Origin: Macrosoma leucophasiata
Lineage: Eukaryota > Arthropoda > Insecta > Lepidoptera > Hedylidae
Assembly: GCA_036365455.1 (NCBI GenBank)
Contig: JAWQUS010000030.1
Span: forward strand, 9,362,001-9,426,000
Reading direction: 5' to 3'
DNA: 64,000 nucleotides
Shown here: positions 16,401 to 28,290 of the stretch, in pieces
Position numbering within the stretch: position 1 is the stretch's first letter
Layout: each line of letters starts with the position of its first letter
Made by a program: the position numbers and the translations under genes
The notes under the pieces: model-generated
Database searches by the model: none
Seen by the model: only the letters and a program-made list of their open reading frames with translations
Told to the model about the DNA's origin: nothing

Positions 16401-19400
16401 TACTCTATTTACAGACCTTGTATAAAAGGAGCGAGACTGTTTAACATATTTTTATATTATAACTAGCTGATCCGGCAAACTTCGTATTGCCTCAAAATGA
16501 AATAATGTGTCAAAGGTGTGATAGATGCTGACTATTTGTATGGGAAAATAAAATTGTGTTTTTTACTGTTTCTCTTCAATTTCTTGATACTTTCTTACCT
16601 TTTAAACCTTCCCTGGACTTCCAAAAATCATTCAAAACTTAGCCAAATTGGTCCAGTCGTTCTCGAGTTTTAGCGAGACTAACGAACAGCAATTGATTTT
16701 TATATATATAAGATTAGGTACATGTGTAAGTTATGTTAACAACAATGACGTTATAATGTAGTCATCTACCCTTATTAAATATCTACTTTAAATGGGTGCA
16801 GAAGTGATCTATGACTACGTATAGTATCTAAACAAGTAGCTACTATTCTTATAATTATTTTTCTGGAACTGAACCAGTACCACAACGTAACACAAGGTAT
16901 TGATGTTTAATTTCTGATATTTTAGGATATTGATAGGGGTAATTTCGTTACCTTTCCACGTGAAAGACGCATACTTGCTGAAATCTACACTTTTAGGACG
17001 TATATTATTATTATTTTGTTTGTTTTTATCTTCTGACGGTTGTCTGTCTGTAGTTCTGAAAATTAATAACATACAATTGCAGATAAATGAAAAGAAGGTA
17101 GCAGATATTTTTTAAAATAAAAGATAACTTTTTAGTATCGTCTTGGTAGGACTGTTGGCCGTTCAATTGGCTAATGTATTCTTCAGTACATTCCGAGTCT
17201 TTGTACAGAGAGTACAGACTCGTATCCATTTTGCTGCTCTTATCTGTTATATTTTTGCTGTCGTCTTGAGTAGATGTGGTGCTCTGAAAGCAAAATACAG
17301 AGCATTACTTATCTGCCATCCACGTTCGTCGCAATAATTTCGTCTTACGTACATAAGTCAGTAATGTGAGCCTGTCGACACCCTTCAAGAGTTTTCTAGT
17401 ATGTTTGCGTGTTTCGCTATCCATCATCAAAGAACACTCAGATTCAATTACAAATTTACTATTGTCCTTGTCTTCTGGTATAATCTAAAACATTAATGAA
17501 TTTCGTGTAATCTCGTAACAAACTAATTTTACTTTAAATCTTTTTTTTTTATTACATTCAATATTTCGTTTAATATGCCAGTGATTATAATGCGACCGGA
17601 CAATAATACTTGCAGTGTCGATATATCGTACTCATCTAACAATCGCTTTTCAGTCGTCAGGTTTCGTGTTCTGTGAATTTTTTTAACAATAAATATTAGT
17701 AACGACGAATAAGAAATACATATCGTGTACAGGCTACGATCCACTGAGACTGCCTGAGACCTTAGTTATTAGGTATATCTCTGTGATATATTACCATCTA
17801 ACCGGAAACGATAGGGCTGAACACTACCATTTAGCGGCATATAAATTAGGTAATGAGGTAATGCCAACGCCTTCAAGCTCCTACACTGGAACTCTACCAC
17901 CAGTGAAAATTAGTAGCGATTACTTTCTTTTCGCTTTTGTCACTCCTTGAGAGCATTTGGAGACGTACCTATAATATTATATTTCTTGGTTTAGTTACAA
18001 AGGCTGTTTGACCTAGACCTTCAAAATTTTAGCGCAGTGATAAACATTTTATAGTTAATGTATAGAAGCAAAGAAATTTCTTACTCTTTACGCTTTCTCT
18101 GCCTTTTTGCTAAGGCCCGTTTATCTGAACATGACGCCAGAATTAAATACGGGCGACGGCCACGCAATTTGAGCATTAAGGCTCCAAGTAGGTCCATCGT
18201 TACAATTTTCACTTTACCGCCTTTTACAGAAGCCTCTTCACGGCCTACAATAAACATTTTTGTATTAAAGAAAGCGAAAAAAATGACGACGTTGAAGATA
18301 AAAGCACTCTCGCATGTATATAATATACTAGCGGCCCGCCCTGGCTTCGCACGGTTGCAATGTTACCAACCCTCTCCTATTCATATCAGCGTGATTGATG
18401 TTATATGATATGTGATGTTTATAGCCTTCCTTGATAAATGGGCTATCTAACACTGAAAGAGTTTTTCAAATCGGACCAGTAGTTCCTGAGATTTGCGCTC
18501 TCAAGCAAACAAACTCTTCAGCTTTATAATATTAATACAGATTATATAGATAGTCATAGTCATCGCAATAGAAGACATTTTGAATCGGAAAATCAAAACA
18601 TGAAAATGGTACAAAATGCCCACTCCTATAATAATGTTAATCACATGTAACTGAATTTTATCTTATTGAAGTAAATACTAGATGGAAAAGACAATACGGC
18701 AATTAATAAACAGACTGCTCATAATGGTGAATAGAAATATCATTTTTCATCCAAACTATCTCATAGCTTTACAATAAAACACTTTTACTCATTAAAACTA
18801 ATACAAACGTCTCTTTATACAATACAATAATAATTTATTTCAGGCAACAATTTACAATAAAGGTAAAACAAAAGGCCCATATCTATATATACCTTATAGA
18901 CTAACATACATATGAAGTACACCCTTTGCCACTTATACATTTTGATACTTATTAAAATTTAAAAAGATAAACAATGGAATAACATTAAAAAATATATATA
19001 AATATTAATAATGGCTACCCATTATACGTCCCACTGCTGGGAACGAGTCTCTCCCCTTTTTGGGGGGAGGCCTGGACCTTACTCCACCACGCTGCTCCAA
19101 TGCGGATTGGTGGAGGTGGGTGGGTTAGTGGCCAACCCACTGTACTCTCTGATAGTATGTCGGCACTACAAGAAATTTCTAATCCAAACTAACAACTCAC
19201 AAGTCAACTCTATTCATAAATACTATAGCCAGCTTTCAGAAAACATATCTTTTGTATAGATCAAAGCACACAACAAAATATTAGGCAATGAAGCATCGTG
19301 AAGCATATACTAAAAGACGAAACTGCATTATCAAGTAACAAAAATTACATCGAATCACGAACTGGCGAACACACCGGAAAATGGTTACCCGACTTGAATG

Positions 19401-22400
19401 CAATAAACGAGTTACACAAAATAGGCTACCCAAGTTTCCACCTCACTCAAGTTTTTACCGGGCACGGTTACCATAAACAATATCTCCATAGATTGAAAAT
19501 CACTCCCTCGGACAAATGCCCCTGTGATGACACTTCAATTCAAAGCATCCACCGTCTGCTAACTGATTGTTCTCGCTACAATAACGCTCGCTACACTCAC
19601 ATAAACACATGCAATATGCTCAATGTAGACCCATTCAAATTAGAAAGCATCCTACAAAAAGAAAGTACAAGTAACACATTCAATCAGTTCACTAAACACA
19701 CTGTCAACACCTTAAAACAGTTCAACAATACATGAGATATCATCACATAATAACTAAACTCAAAATATATATCTAACCCACTCTATACACACCTTTCATC
19801 TTGATATTGACTTAAGTCGCCCGTAAACCGTAGCGAGGACTTCTGTCAAGTCATCCACAACATTACTTACTCCTCTTGTTTAATTAAACAAAGGAGAAAA
19901 AAAAAACTCACTGTCGGATGTTTTCAAACCGCCATAAGGCCTCCGACAAGGTTTAACGACTGCTATCCATCGATAGCAACCGGGACCGACGGCTTAACGT
20001 GCCCTCCAAAGCACGGACACGCGCATTTAATTCGCCACTAGCGCACTACCATGACACTACCCGACCGCGCCCGTAGTGCTTAACCGAGCAGATCGCTTAC
20101 GATCTACACCAGCCGCTGGGCCATGCGCGCTTCATCATAAATATTACACCTACGTAAAATTTGCGGTACTCAAATGATTACAGCTTCATAATTGATACAG
20201 AACGTAATACTGAATTTTGTTTATTTATGTAAGTTTCGTGACGGAACTATGTTTCGTGACTCAACTATGCAATATTATTCAATTTTATTTTTGCGCGCAC
20301 ATTTGGCATGCTGCAGGTACACTCAGTTTTAATTACTGTCGGTAGTCGTATTGTCTTGTACATCCTGTTTAATGTGTGCTTCATAATTATGAAATAACAA
20401 CGTATACTTTATGTATATTTTTGTGACTGTAGTACTGGATGGCAGTTTTTTTTTATTTAGCTGTCTATTAACTGTCCTATTTATTTCGTTTGTTTTAGCT
20501 ATACTTACAATATTTTGTCTTTGTCAGTTAAATTGTCAATTGTGTATGATAGAAAAAAAAAAGTAACACCTCAGACGAAAGCAACTTCAGGCAAGATATG
20601 TTTTTATGAATAAGGGGATTCATTTGTAATATTTTCCTCCCTTTATGCATTTGTTTATTTGCTACTAGATGATTTTAGATCAATTTTATTCATTGTACCT
20701 GCCATAGACTGATCATGCTACGAACATGTACACTTGTAGCACGTAGCGTCGTAGTTCGTAGCTCGTAGCTCAACATAACAAAATGGAGAAAAATAAAAAT
20801 ATCAGATTTAAGTGATTGCTTACTGAGTCCATACGATTCGCCATTAATTTCACTGTAAGTCAAAAATTCACTAGCTAGTAGCATTTCATCGAACTGACTT
20901 CTGGAAACTTCTTTGTAATAGTTCGAATAATGGTACGTAGCTGTTGTGTGTTGCTTCGCCATTTCAATGTGAGCGGTGCACTCCATAGCAAGGCGACGGG
21001 CTAAAGAACCTTTAGAAAATAGAAAATGCAGTTATGAAACCGCTACCCCATTGATTTTATTAGCGACCGACGCGGTACGCATTTCCCAATCGCACTAGAA
21101 ATAAGTGTCTCGAACGTAGAGGGTTGACGCGGGCCTGATCACGAGCGAGTTTTATTTACTTAGTCGTGCGCACATGTTCTGTGTATGGATGTGCCTCGTC
21201 AAAAACTTACAACAAGGATTAAGTTTTTACAGATTTCCTCGTGACGCGAGGAACGTTTATTCTTATAACTTTGAATAACCTAACCAAATATCATCTAGTA
21301 GGTACTACTACATGTAGACTACATGTATGTATATTTTCTATGTTTTATTTATACTTTATTGCATCAATAAAACATTGGCACAAATGGCGGACTTAACGCT
21401 TATAGCGCTCTCTGCTAGTCAACCATTAGTAGTCATAAAAATGGTTTTATATCTCTGATATATGATTATTTAATATCAATCGTGTTCGAAGTTGAAATAG
21501 AATTAATTAAATTTTACTCATTGAATTATACTTAGGAATACTATTGGTAATGTGAAAAGGTTGTTTATTTCCAGGGTTCTTGGGGTATTGATTACAAAAT
21601 GATATCTTTCTTCTGATCCAAGATGCCAAGCAAAATTAAATTTCAAAATATAATATTGGTATCAATTTCCATGTTTTTTACAGGGTTGTGTTTACCTATG
21701 TATACTATTGAGCTCCGCTGCCGGAGCTCTAATACGAGTAATATGAAGTTAAACTTCTAAAAATGTTACGTATGGACTGGTACGGATTAGGTTTAAAAAT
21801 AATAACTTTGATATTCTTCCTTGAATCTTCCTATGTAATCAAAGTTTGTTATTAAAAACAAGATTATCTTAGAAGGGATCTCGAAATGTTTTCGCAGACT
21901 TTCTTTTTGATATTGTATATCTTTCGTGTCCTTTTAATCTTGTTTTTTACCGCTTGGTCTCCGCCAAATTGAATTTCGCTTCAACAGACGGTAGGACATA
22001 AAAATGACTAAACTTGTGAACGTATGATATAGAATATTTATCGATACTTGTGGCTTCTAAAATTGTGTTAGTCGAACAATGCCTTTTCGTTTAATATAAT
22101 CACCCAGATCATAACTCGGCGAGCTGCCAAAACAACCCAACGGCGCGCCATTTCGGATAATAACTATTTATGTTTGTAAAAATTTCATTGTTCGCAATTA
22201 TACATGCGTGTCAATTTAGATATAAAAGAATAAATGGAAATATTTTTTTTTTCGGACAAGGAGCAGAAATCGAAAATTATTCTTACTTTTATTTTTTTAT
22301 CTATGCTTGTGCATAATGGCAGCATCATTTTTTTAATTTTTCGCCCGGCTCCATTTGCATTGTTACCTATAGGTATTTTACAAAGCCATTTTTAAAATAT

Positions 22401-25400
22401 ACAAACACAAAAGAGTTACCTTTGCCTACAGCTTCGTAGCCAACTAGAACAACAATAGGAACTTCAGTGGTGTCGGCAGGCGGGTTGGATGGGGGCACAC
22501 GTGCTTTTGACAACTGCTCTATGTACAGCAGACGTAATAAACGCTGGGTAGCGAAATTTGCTACATCTGGTGACATATTCATTTTAGAAAGTCTCTGCAA
22601 GAAGTTTTATAATAAGAAATCAACCAATATTAAGTACCTACAAAGGGTAATTTTGACTGCACCATCGGTTGTAAATCGTAGTCACTATGTGAGGTCTGAC
22701 GACAATATTGTGTCATCAATTTAATGCGCCATTCAAAGTGACATGATGTGGTGTTTGCATTGTTTTGTTAATATTTGTGACTGTAATAACTATATTTAGT
22801 ATATTAATGTATGTCACCTACGTATATATTTTTTAAAACATTAACCTTTCCATTACCAAACATCGCACTAAGTTGCTACAATTTTATGCTTATTAAGACA
22901 ATCTATAGTTTTCTATAGTTTTCGATGCTCCATGAGTACATCTTTCAAATATAGAGTTCATTGTATTTATTTTTTGAAGAAAAATGGAAAGAAAAAACCG
23001 TACAAATCGGGCAGGACTTCGGTAGCTCAGTTGGAAGAGCGGCTGACTAGAATCCCAGTGGCCGCAAGTTCGAGTCTCGTCTGAAGTCAAATTTCATTTT
23101 TCCATTTTTCTTTAAAAAATATATTTCACAAGCATGTGTTAATGCGAAATAATATAAAAACAATCATTGTATTTATTTATTTCCATTGGTATGGCAAAAC
23201 GACCCGCAGACAGTAACAAAAGGAAATAGTGTAAGATGTGTAGCGCACAGTATACTTTAATACATTTTGTGTCAAGTTTCATTTGGCACGGTGCCAATAT
23301 ATTTTCAAATCTTACACATTTGTGTCGTATAATTGTTTTGGTAGAATAAATTATATATGAATATAATACGATGTGTAGTTCACATATACTTCAATACTTA
23401 TGGATGAATCGGCTTTGGTGACACCATTTTTAGAAGAATATAATTTTGCTATAATAATTCAATATTACGTGTTTTAAGGCATATATACGCCAAATATGTT
23501 AGCTTAGGAGCTAAATAAATTCTGTCAATGGTTTGGTCATTAATCCACTACGGACGGGAGCAATTTCTGTTCCAGTAATTTACCAGTAGAGGCCATTAGC
23601 TTAACAATACAAACAAGGTATTGTTGAATAAATTATTGTCTACCTGTTCTATAGGATCGAGATTTACAGAGTCTAAGTTAAGGAGCAGGGGAAACGTGCT
23701 AATAACGACATCTCTGTAGTTCGGAACGCTGCACACAGGGTTTGATCGGAGGTCGAAAACAATTAGGTGGCGCAATTGTCGCATATAAACAGCCAGCTCC
23801 AATAGAACACTCAGACAATTGTTCCGAGCATGTAACTCTCGCAATCTAAGTACAGATAAAATATGTTTCGTAAGGCTTGATTGACAATAGTGTATTGTAT
23901 AAGTAGTTTTAAAACTATTTAATTATATTTTTATCTCAAATAATTATTTTTCAATGATAGTTGTAAATATCGTGTTGGCTGGCAATGATGATATTTTTCA
24001 ACTAAAAGCATTTCGTGCCTGTTAAAGGAATTTACGGAATAGACAGAGGGAGAGACAAGCACAATGACAAGCATCTATGACTACATGCGTAGGTACATCT
24101 ACGAGTCATGTTATTTGAGTTTATTACACAGGGTCGTCCTAATTGGGTATTAGGACGAGATATTTAACAATCATCGGATATATTAAAAAACTTTGGTGAT
24201 GTCTTAAAGAATCTGTATATTTGGTAAGGCTCGAATTATCCTTTTTATCCGACTCTCAATTATATTGGGATCTCAGGACCACGCAGTAGCAACCTCTAAT
24301 CTACCAAGTGATCGAATGATATCGTTGTGAATAATCCCTACTAATATTATAAATAGTATAGTCTAATAATAGTCTGTCTGTTACTTTTTCATGTCTAAAC
24401 GAGTGAACGATTTTAATGAAATTGAATTTTGGTACAGAGATAGAGCTGAGTTTGAGAAAGAACATAGGCTACTTAGTTATTTATAAAACGACATCCACGC
24501 GGGCGAAGCCGCGGGCAACAGCTAGTCTTCTATTCAATGAAAATTACAAAAAAATAAAATTAAAGACTGTGTTTTTAATATAAAAATAGCCGCTTGTTAC
24601 TAAATGCGTATGTACGTATACACGGTACGTATACCAAAGTAAACGAAATATCGTTTTCTGAAAAATACGATGATATGCAGTAAGTATCACGTTTCAAAGA
24701 TACTTATTCATATTCTTTACCTAGTGCAACCGGAAAATATTTTCATAGACGTAAGATTATTATCGTTTAAGTTTAGATATTCAAGATGTAAAAGTGTCCA
24801 TAAACCGGCTTCGTCTCCGAACTCGAAACTCGAGATGTTATTATACGATACATCCAACCATAAAATCCGCAAATGATTCAAATTTTCCAATCGCTGAATA
24901 TGATTAAAGGACAGATCTAGACGACGAAGATATCTGAAATAGAATAGTCATATTATCTATTTGTTTTTATACACTTTAGAAAAAGGAAGGGAACTTACTT
25001 CAAATTTTGTAAACCGTCGATAGTTCTTATATTATTGTGTGATAAGTCAAGTACAGTGATTGACCAGAAATCAGTCAAATCTCTAATACTCATAACAGAA
25101 TTGTATTTGTAATTAACTTCAGTTAAAAACCATTGTGCTGAAATGAATAGAAAATACTAATCGTTAAACAACAATATTCCCATTGAAATTACTTTATATA
25201 TTAAAATCACTTACGCGTTTCATAATCCAAAACTTTATTGAGTCTATTACAAGATACAGAAAGATACTGTAAATATAAAAGATTGGAAAGTATACTCAAG
25301 TCTGTTATTAAGTTTCCTGACAGATCGAGGTAAACCAGGTATTTATAATGTTGTAACGCCGTAATATCTTTTAAAAACTGTAAAAAAACTCGGCTGTGTG

Positions 25401-27231
25401 TATGACATTTTCATTATGATATATGCATCGTGGATATAACTAAATATAAACTTTTGAAAACCTTGGAAGAAAGATCCAATTTGATGTATACGAAGTCCCC
25501 AAGGATGGGTGTTCGTTTCAAATAGCTAAGGCAGGCGGTCACCATGTCTCGGGTGAGGACTCCGCCCACTGTGTCAGGGACATCTTCTACATTACGTATA
25601 CGTACTATCGGCGAGTAAACATCGTTGTAAAGCTCGGGGAAATTGTAGAAACAACCCCACAACTGGTCTTCGTTCATCAATGACGTCACGTTCAACGGAA
25701 ACTGTGGATCGCAATTTGCTTTTATGGACTTTGTACAAATTTCCGAGACAAACAACCGAGTGAAGTGGAACTTATAGTTATTGGAAATGCAAATTGGATA
25801 TAAATCTCAAATTCTCTTCTAAAACTGTTCGTATGGGTGCAAAATATGTTTATAGGATACCTAATGTTTCAAAATATTTCCGCTACATGAGGCCGTAAAT
25901 AGATTGAAATTATAATTCTTTATCGTTTTAAAGAATATTTTTCTCAAGTTTTATTATTTATTTCTATAATTATGTTTACCACTTTGTTGATAATCGTTGA
26001 GATACATGCCACGCATATTTGTAAAGTGAGAAGACTCCATGAAAATATTTCATATTGAAGTTCACGTTCATGAATATTTCATGTAAAGTATGAACAGGTT
26101 GGAAAGTATTTCGTAAAATTATTTATTTGGTTATATCAATCAACAGCAAAGATATTCCAAATATTACTGATTATAACTTATTAATCATTATTTGTAAACA
26201 TGATAATGTAAACTATTTCTGAGAAAGACTCACTTGTTCGTCGGGCAAATTTTCCGTATTTTCATACCCTTGATAAAACTTACTAAAGTCTTGAGTTGAA
26301 CATACGTTTGACGGCAAATCAATACTTCCGAATCTGAGATCTATAAACAATATACTAATAAAAAGAAGAAATAAGAGTTATACATAATTAATTATAAGTA
26401 CAATTAGAGTATATATCTTTATTGCTGTGGTGGTAGCTCGTGAGTGCTCGTGCATAGGCACCACTGTATTACCTAATTTATTTTTTCGATATAATGACAG
26501 TCTTCAGCCCTCTTTTTTAATGGAAGGTATAGATAGGGCTAAAGTCGAGGGAGCTTTGTGTGATTATGGTCTACTCCACTAGGGACAAGCACGAGCGCGA
26601 ATTTCTCCGTTCAGTGTGTGTTCCAGGAGACATGTCTCAATTTTTTGGAACAGAGGAACCATATCTCAACATTGGCAATGCATGTACGTTAAGACCTCTT
26701 GTTTTTGTCTAAAGGCTCATGTATTTGCTAACCTAATTATAATAGGTAGTGATATAAAAAAAAACAAAAAACAGTTACCTATTAATATGCGGTTCTTTCA
26801 AAATTATTATATGTTGCATCTATATCAAGTTTTGTGTTAACAACACACGCATAAAAGTTTTACCACTGACCTGACGAGACAGTATCGAAGGCTGGCAAGT
26901 AGTTGATACGCGAGACATCTGCCCAAGTTTGCAACAAGCTGCCAAAAAGCGCCCGCCTTACGTACGAAATTTTTCTCGATTTTCTCCTCTCACAATGGAA
27001 CTCATGTGCATCCGTTTCACTTCCGACGTGGTCTGTGGCAAGTTTGCTTAAGTTTTCTTGACTCATAGTCTGGATTTTTTCTTTAGAATGATACAGCACA
27101 CTGCTAAAATTAGTTATGTGTTCGATTGTGTATGTTTTGTCACTTTGCTTCACAGAGAAAGTTAAATTATTTGCATTGTTTTGCCACAGATGACAGATAC
27201 ACTTAGCTCCTTTATTGACTGTAATTACCAT
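10405..27231 (-). CDS. Lrguk: LRGUK-like protein (leucine-rich repeats + guanylate kinase domain)
   Basis: Twenty exons join with GT/AG ends and agreeing phases: 27231-26871, 26340-26234, 25770-25462, 25377-25215, 25137-24999, 24933-24721, 23845-23644, 22594-22420, 21009-20824, 18244-18085, 17670-17556, 17484-17353, 17283-17129, 17055-16952, 15059-14925, 14345-14196, 13581-13466, 12354-12273, 11894-11821, 10593-10405 (1,088 aa; human about 825). Residues ~260-498 are leucine-rich repeats (YLVYLDLSGNLITDLS, ITVLDLSHNNIRTI, YLRRLDLSFNHIQRL). A guanylate-kinase-like domain starts near 540 with P-loop VLVGYEAVGKGS, then SQFDEMLLASEFLTYSEI and ESYGLS, and closes with NCPGLFWDT. In mammals LRGUK acts in sperm head and tail assembly; that role here is inference. 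Oddities: ~290 residues from exons 12-18 split the kinase domain. The weakest joins are the exon 13 donor (GTTATC) and the exon 18 acceptor. Introns are repeat-rich. Confidence 0.87.
11026..11314 (+). repeat. SINE family 1, near full-length, poly-A tail
   Basis: Runs from 'ttactggtggtagagc' through 'gtaggcaccaccgcattacc', 'ttccggcacagaggcataac' and 'ctgcagtcatcacttaac' to an A-run. The same order of blocks recurs at 34.8, 56.8 and 61.2 kb, with fragments at 17.8, 26.4, 47.8 and 62.7 kb. It lies in the last intron of the LRGUK-like gene. Confidence 0.8.
11420..11732. mobile_element. Inverted-repeat element with a nested LINE fragment
   Basis: Left end 'cctgcgttgcaccacgac' and right end 'gtcgtggtgcaactcagg' are inverted copies with one mismatch. 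A second internal inverted pair ('taaagctattgtaacatttca' left, its complement at 11510-11535) supports a fold-back MITE. About 11544-11708 is foreign and looks like the reversed 3' end of a LINE ('agaatagaactttatttgc'). Confidence 0.55.
11743..11790. repeat. Perfect 20-bp fold-back, 8-base loop
   Basis: Left arm 11743-11762 (TTTTTATTTTGCTACGGCGA) and right arm 11771-11790 are exact reverse complements around 'tacagagt'. It lies in the last intron of the LRGUK-like gene, next to the fold-back MITE. Confidence 0.9.
12498..13395 (+). repeat. Dispersed 'actagcg-ccgcc' repeat, split
   Basis: The head (12498-12600, 'actagcgatccgccccggctcttcacggg') and the tail (13295-13395, 'ccttcctcgataaatggactatc') match the two ends of the compact copy at 18.33-18.55 kb. 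About 700 bases of other DNA lie between them; nothing recognisable is seen in that part. Confidence 0.5.
15100..15760. repeat. GC-rich unclassified repeat-like block
   Basis: This intronic stretch is far richer in GC than its surroundings and open in several frames at once. Minus-strand phrases 'gtggacatgggaccgctccc' and 'ggggacatgggaacgctgtc' repeat within it, and it ends with an A-run near 15602-15610. It looks like a non-autonomous retroelement or 5' part of one, not a gene. Confidence 0.4.
16462..16715 (+). repeat. Dispersed 'actagctgatccggc' repeat
   Basis: The head 'actagctgatccggcaaacttcgt' and the segment 'tggtccagtcgttctcgagttt' recur in diverged form at 18.3 and 48.2 kb. It ends in a TA-rich tail. 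Intronic. Confidence 0.5.
17788..17912 (-). repeat. SINE family 1, 5' fragment
   Basis: Reverse copy of the 5' half of the family: reads 'actggtggtagag', 'gcattacctcattacctaat' and 'ttccggttagatgg' on the minus strand. Confidence 0.6.
18329..18545 (+). repeat. Dispersed 'actagcggcccgccc' repeat, compact copy
   Basis: Head 'actagcggcccgccctggcttcgcacgg', middle 'gccttccttgataaatgggc', end 'aaactcttcagctttataat'. It shares its ends with the split copy at 12.5-13.4 kb. Confidence 0.55.
19144..19904 (+). mobile_element. 5'-truncated non-LTR retrotransposon nested in family 2
   Basis: Flanked by a 10-base target duplication (aacccactgt left, aactcactgt right, one difference) and ending in an A-run (19894-19904). 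It carries only the C-terminal end of the reverse transcriptase protein, the usual result of incomplete reverse transcription. Confidence 0.85.
19298..19735 (+). pseudogene. LINE polymerase C-terminal fragment
   Basis: Open for 145 codons. It shows the layout usual downstream of the reverse transcriptase in R1/LOA/Jockey-type LINEs: FTGHGYHKQYLHRLK, then CPCDDTSIQSIHRLLTDC, a Cys/His motif. No reverse transcriptase core is present. Confidence 0.75.
23015..23088 (+). repeat. tRNA-derived repeat, diverged copy
   Basis: Contains an A-box-like 'tagctcagttggaagagc' and B-box-like 'agttcgagtc', flanked downstream by 'caagcatgtgttaatgcg', which also follows the copies at 63.0 and 63.3 kb. The anticodon arm does not fold properly, so it is not a working tRNA. 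It lies in intron 7 of the LRGUK-like gene. Confidence 0.7.
24335..24525 (+). repeat. Dispersed repeat ending 'gggcgaagccgcgggcaacagctag'
   Basis: This end is one of the commonest repeat termini in lepidopteran DNA, and the CTAG end fits a Helitron-like element. Intronic in the LRGUK-like gene. Confidence 0.5.
26419..26510 (+). repeat. SINE family 1, fragment
   Basis: Has 'gtggtggtagctcgtgag' and 'gcataggcaccactgtattacc', then loses similarity. It lies in intron 1 of the LRGUK-like gene. Confidence 0.5.
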
Positions 27232-27660
27232 TGAGGTATTATATAGATGTAGTTCTCATATACTTTTAAGCTCTACAAAAAAGTGAAGAATATGAAGCGA
27301 AGCGAAAACGTCGAGGTGCAGCAACCGAACTCGTGGAGAAAGCGAAGCGTGGTGGGAGGACTGGGAGGTCACACCGTTCGAGTGATCGAAGGACTCGTGT
27401 TAATGAAAATGTGGAGTGAAACAGATTCTGGAAACTATAATCATATTGTTGTTGACTGCGCTTTCGATATCCATCATAGCCACGTGTCGAATAAATATTT
27501 TTTGTTGTAATTAAATTCAAGCGTCACGCTTCGCTATTGTCCATTCTAAACTAGCTAATACAGCTACATAGTTCACTATAGATGGAAGTACAGTATCCAA
27601 CAAGAAATATAATATAATAATATAATTAATAGCTGCTGCTTATATATATATAATATATTC

Positions 27661-27922
27661 TCCTTCGACCTCAGGAAGGAGACTTTGGCTTATTTCGGGT
27701 CCGTAGAGTCCGTTTTTCGCTCCTTACCTATGTGACGTTTGACGACCATTTTGATTAACTTTGGAAATTTTGATTAAGTTTGGACCAATACCGAACTATC
27801 AGTGCTTACGTAGGTATACTGCACAGACCAATCAGCCTTCCTATACTGCAACAGAGATAACGCTCTACAAGGTCGAAACTAGCCAATTTTCTCTTTCGTA
27901 GACTCGATGTGCAATATTTCTT
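27661..27922 (-). mobile_element. MITE related to the one at 50.85 kb
   Basis: Shares 'gtgacgtttgacgaccatttt', 'taccgaactatcagtgctta', 'agagataacgctctac' and the end 'tcgatgtgcaatatttct' with 50847-51048, in the opposite orientation. A third fragment is at 28164-28290. Confidence 0.65.
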
Positions 27923-28163
27923 GCTAGGTACTGTAAGTCTTTGATGTTTACTTTTACCTATTTAAAAATTGTAAGATTTTAAGAAATTTCCAACTCTACG
28001 CGAAGTTAGATATAAAATCTCTTCTCAGTAGAAACAATTAGCAACAAAGGACACGACTTACCTTCATATTATTATTTTTGTTAATATAAATAGCCCGGAT
28101 TTTGGTATCGAAGGATTGCAATGTTCAGTATAATGTCTCTAAACATAATTATTTTCCGAAAAC

Positions 28164-28290
28164 ATAAACTGCGAGCAGCATGTTTACTGCATCTCTTTCG
28201 CACGTCACTTATATGACGTTTGTCGACCATTTTGACCAATACCGCACTATCAGTGCTTACGTGTGGCATTAACAAAATGCCACATTTATT
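28164..28290 (-). mobile_element. MITE fragment, same family
   Basis: Contains 'atgacgtttgtcgaccatttt' and 'ccgcactatcagtgcttacg' without clear terminal repeats. Confidence 0.5.

Larger units (their letters stand above)
19006..20131 (+). repeat. Repeat family 2 ('cccactgctgggcacgag'), interrupted
   Basis: The uninterrupted copy at 52.03-52.39 kb shows the full unit. Here the first part (19006-19143) and the second part (19905-20131, from 'cactgtcggatgttttcaaacc' to 'gggccatgcgcgc') are separated by a LINE. Lies in an intron of the LRGUK-like gene. Confidence 0.8.

Noticed and set aside
27266..27520. Overlapping open frames on both strands upstream of the LRGUK-like gene
   Set aside because: Mutual shadows in a slightly GC-richer patch; no domain, and neither connects to exon 1 by a sensible splice.
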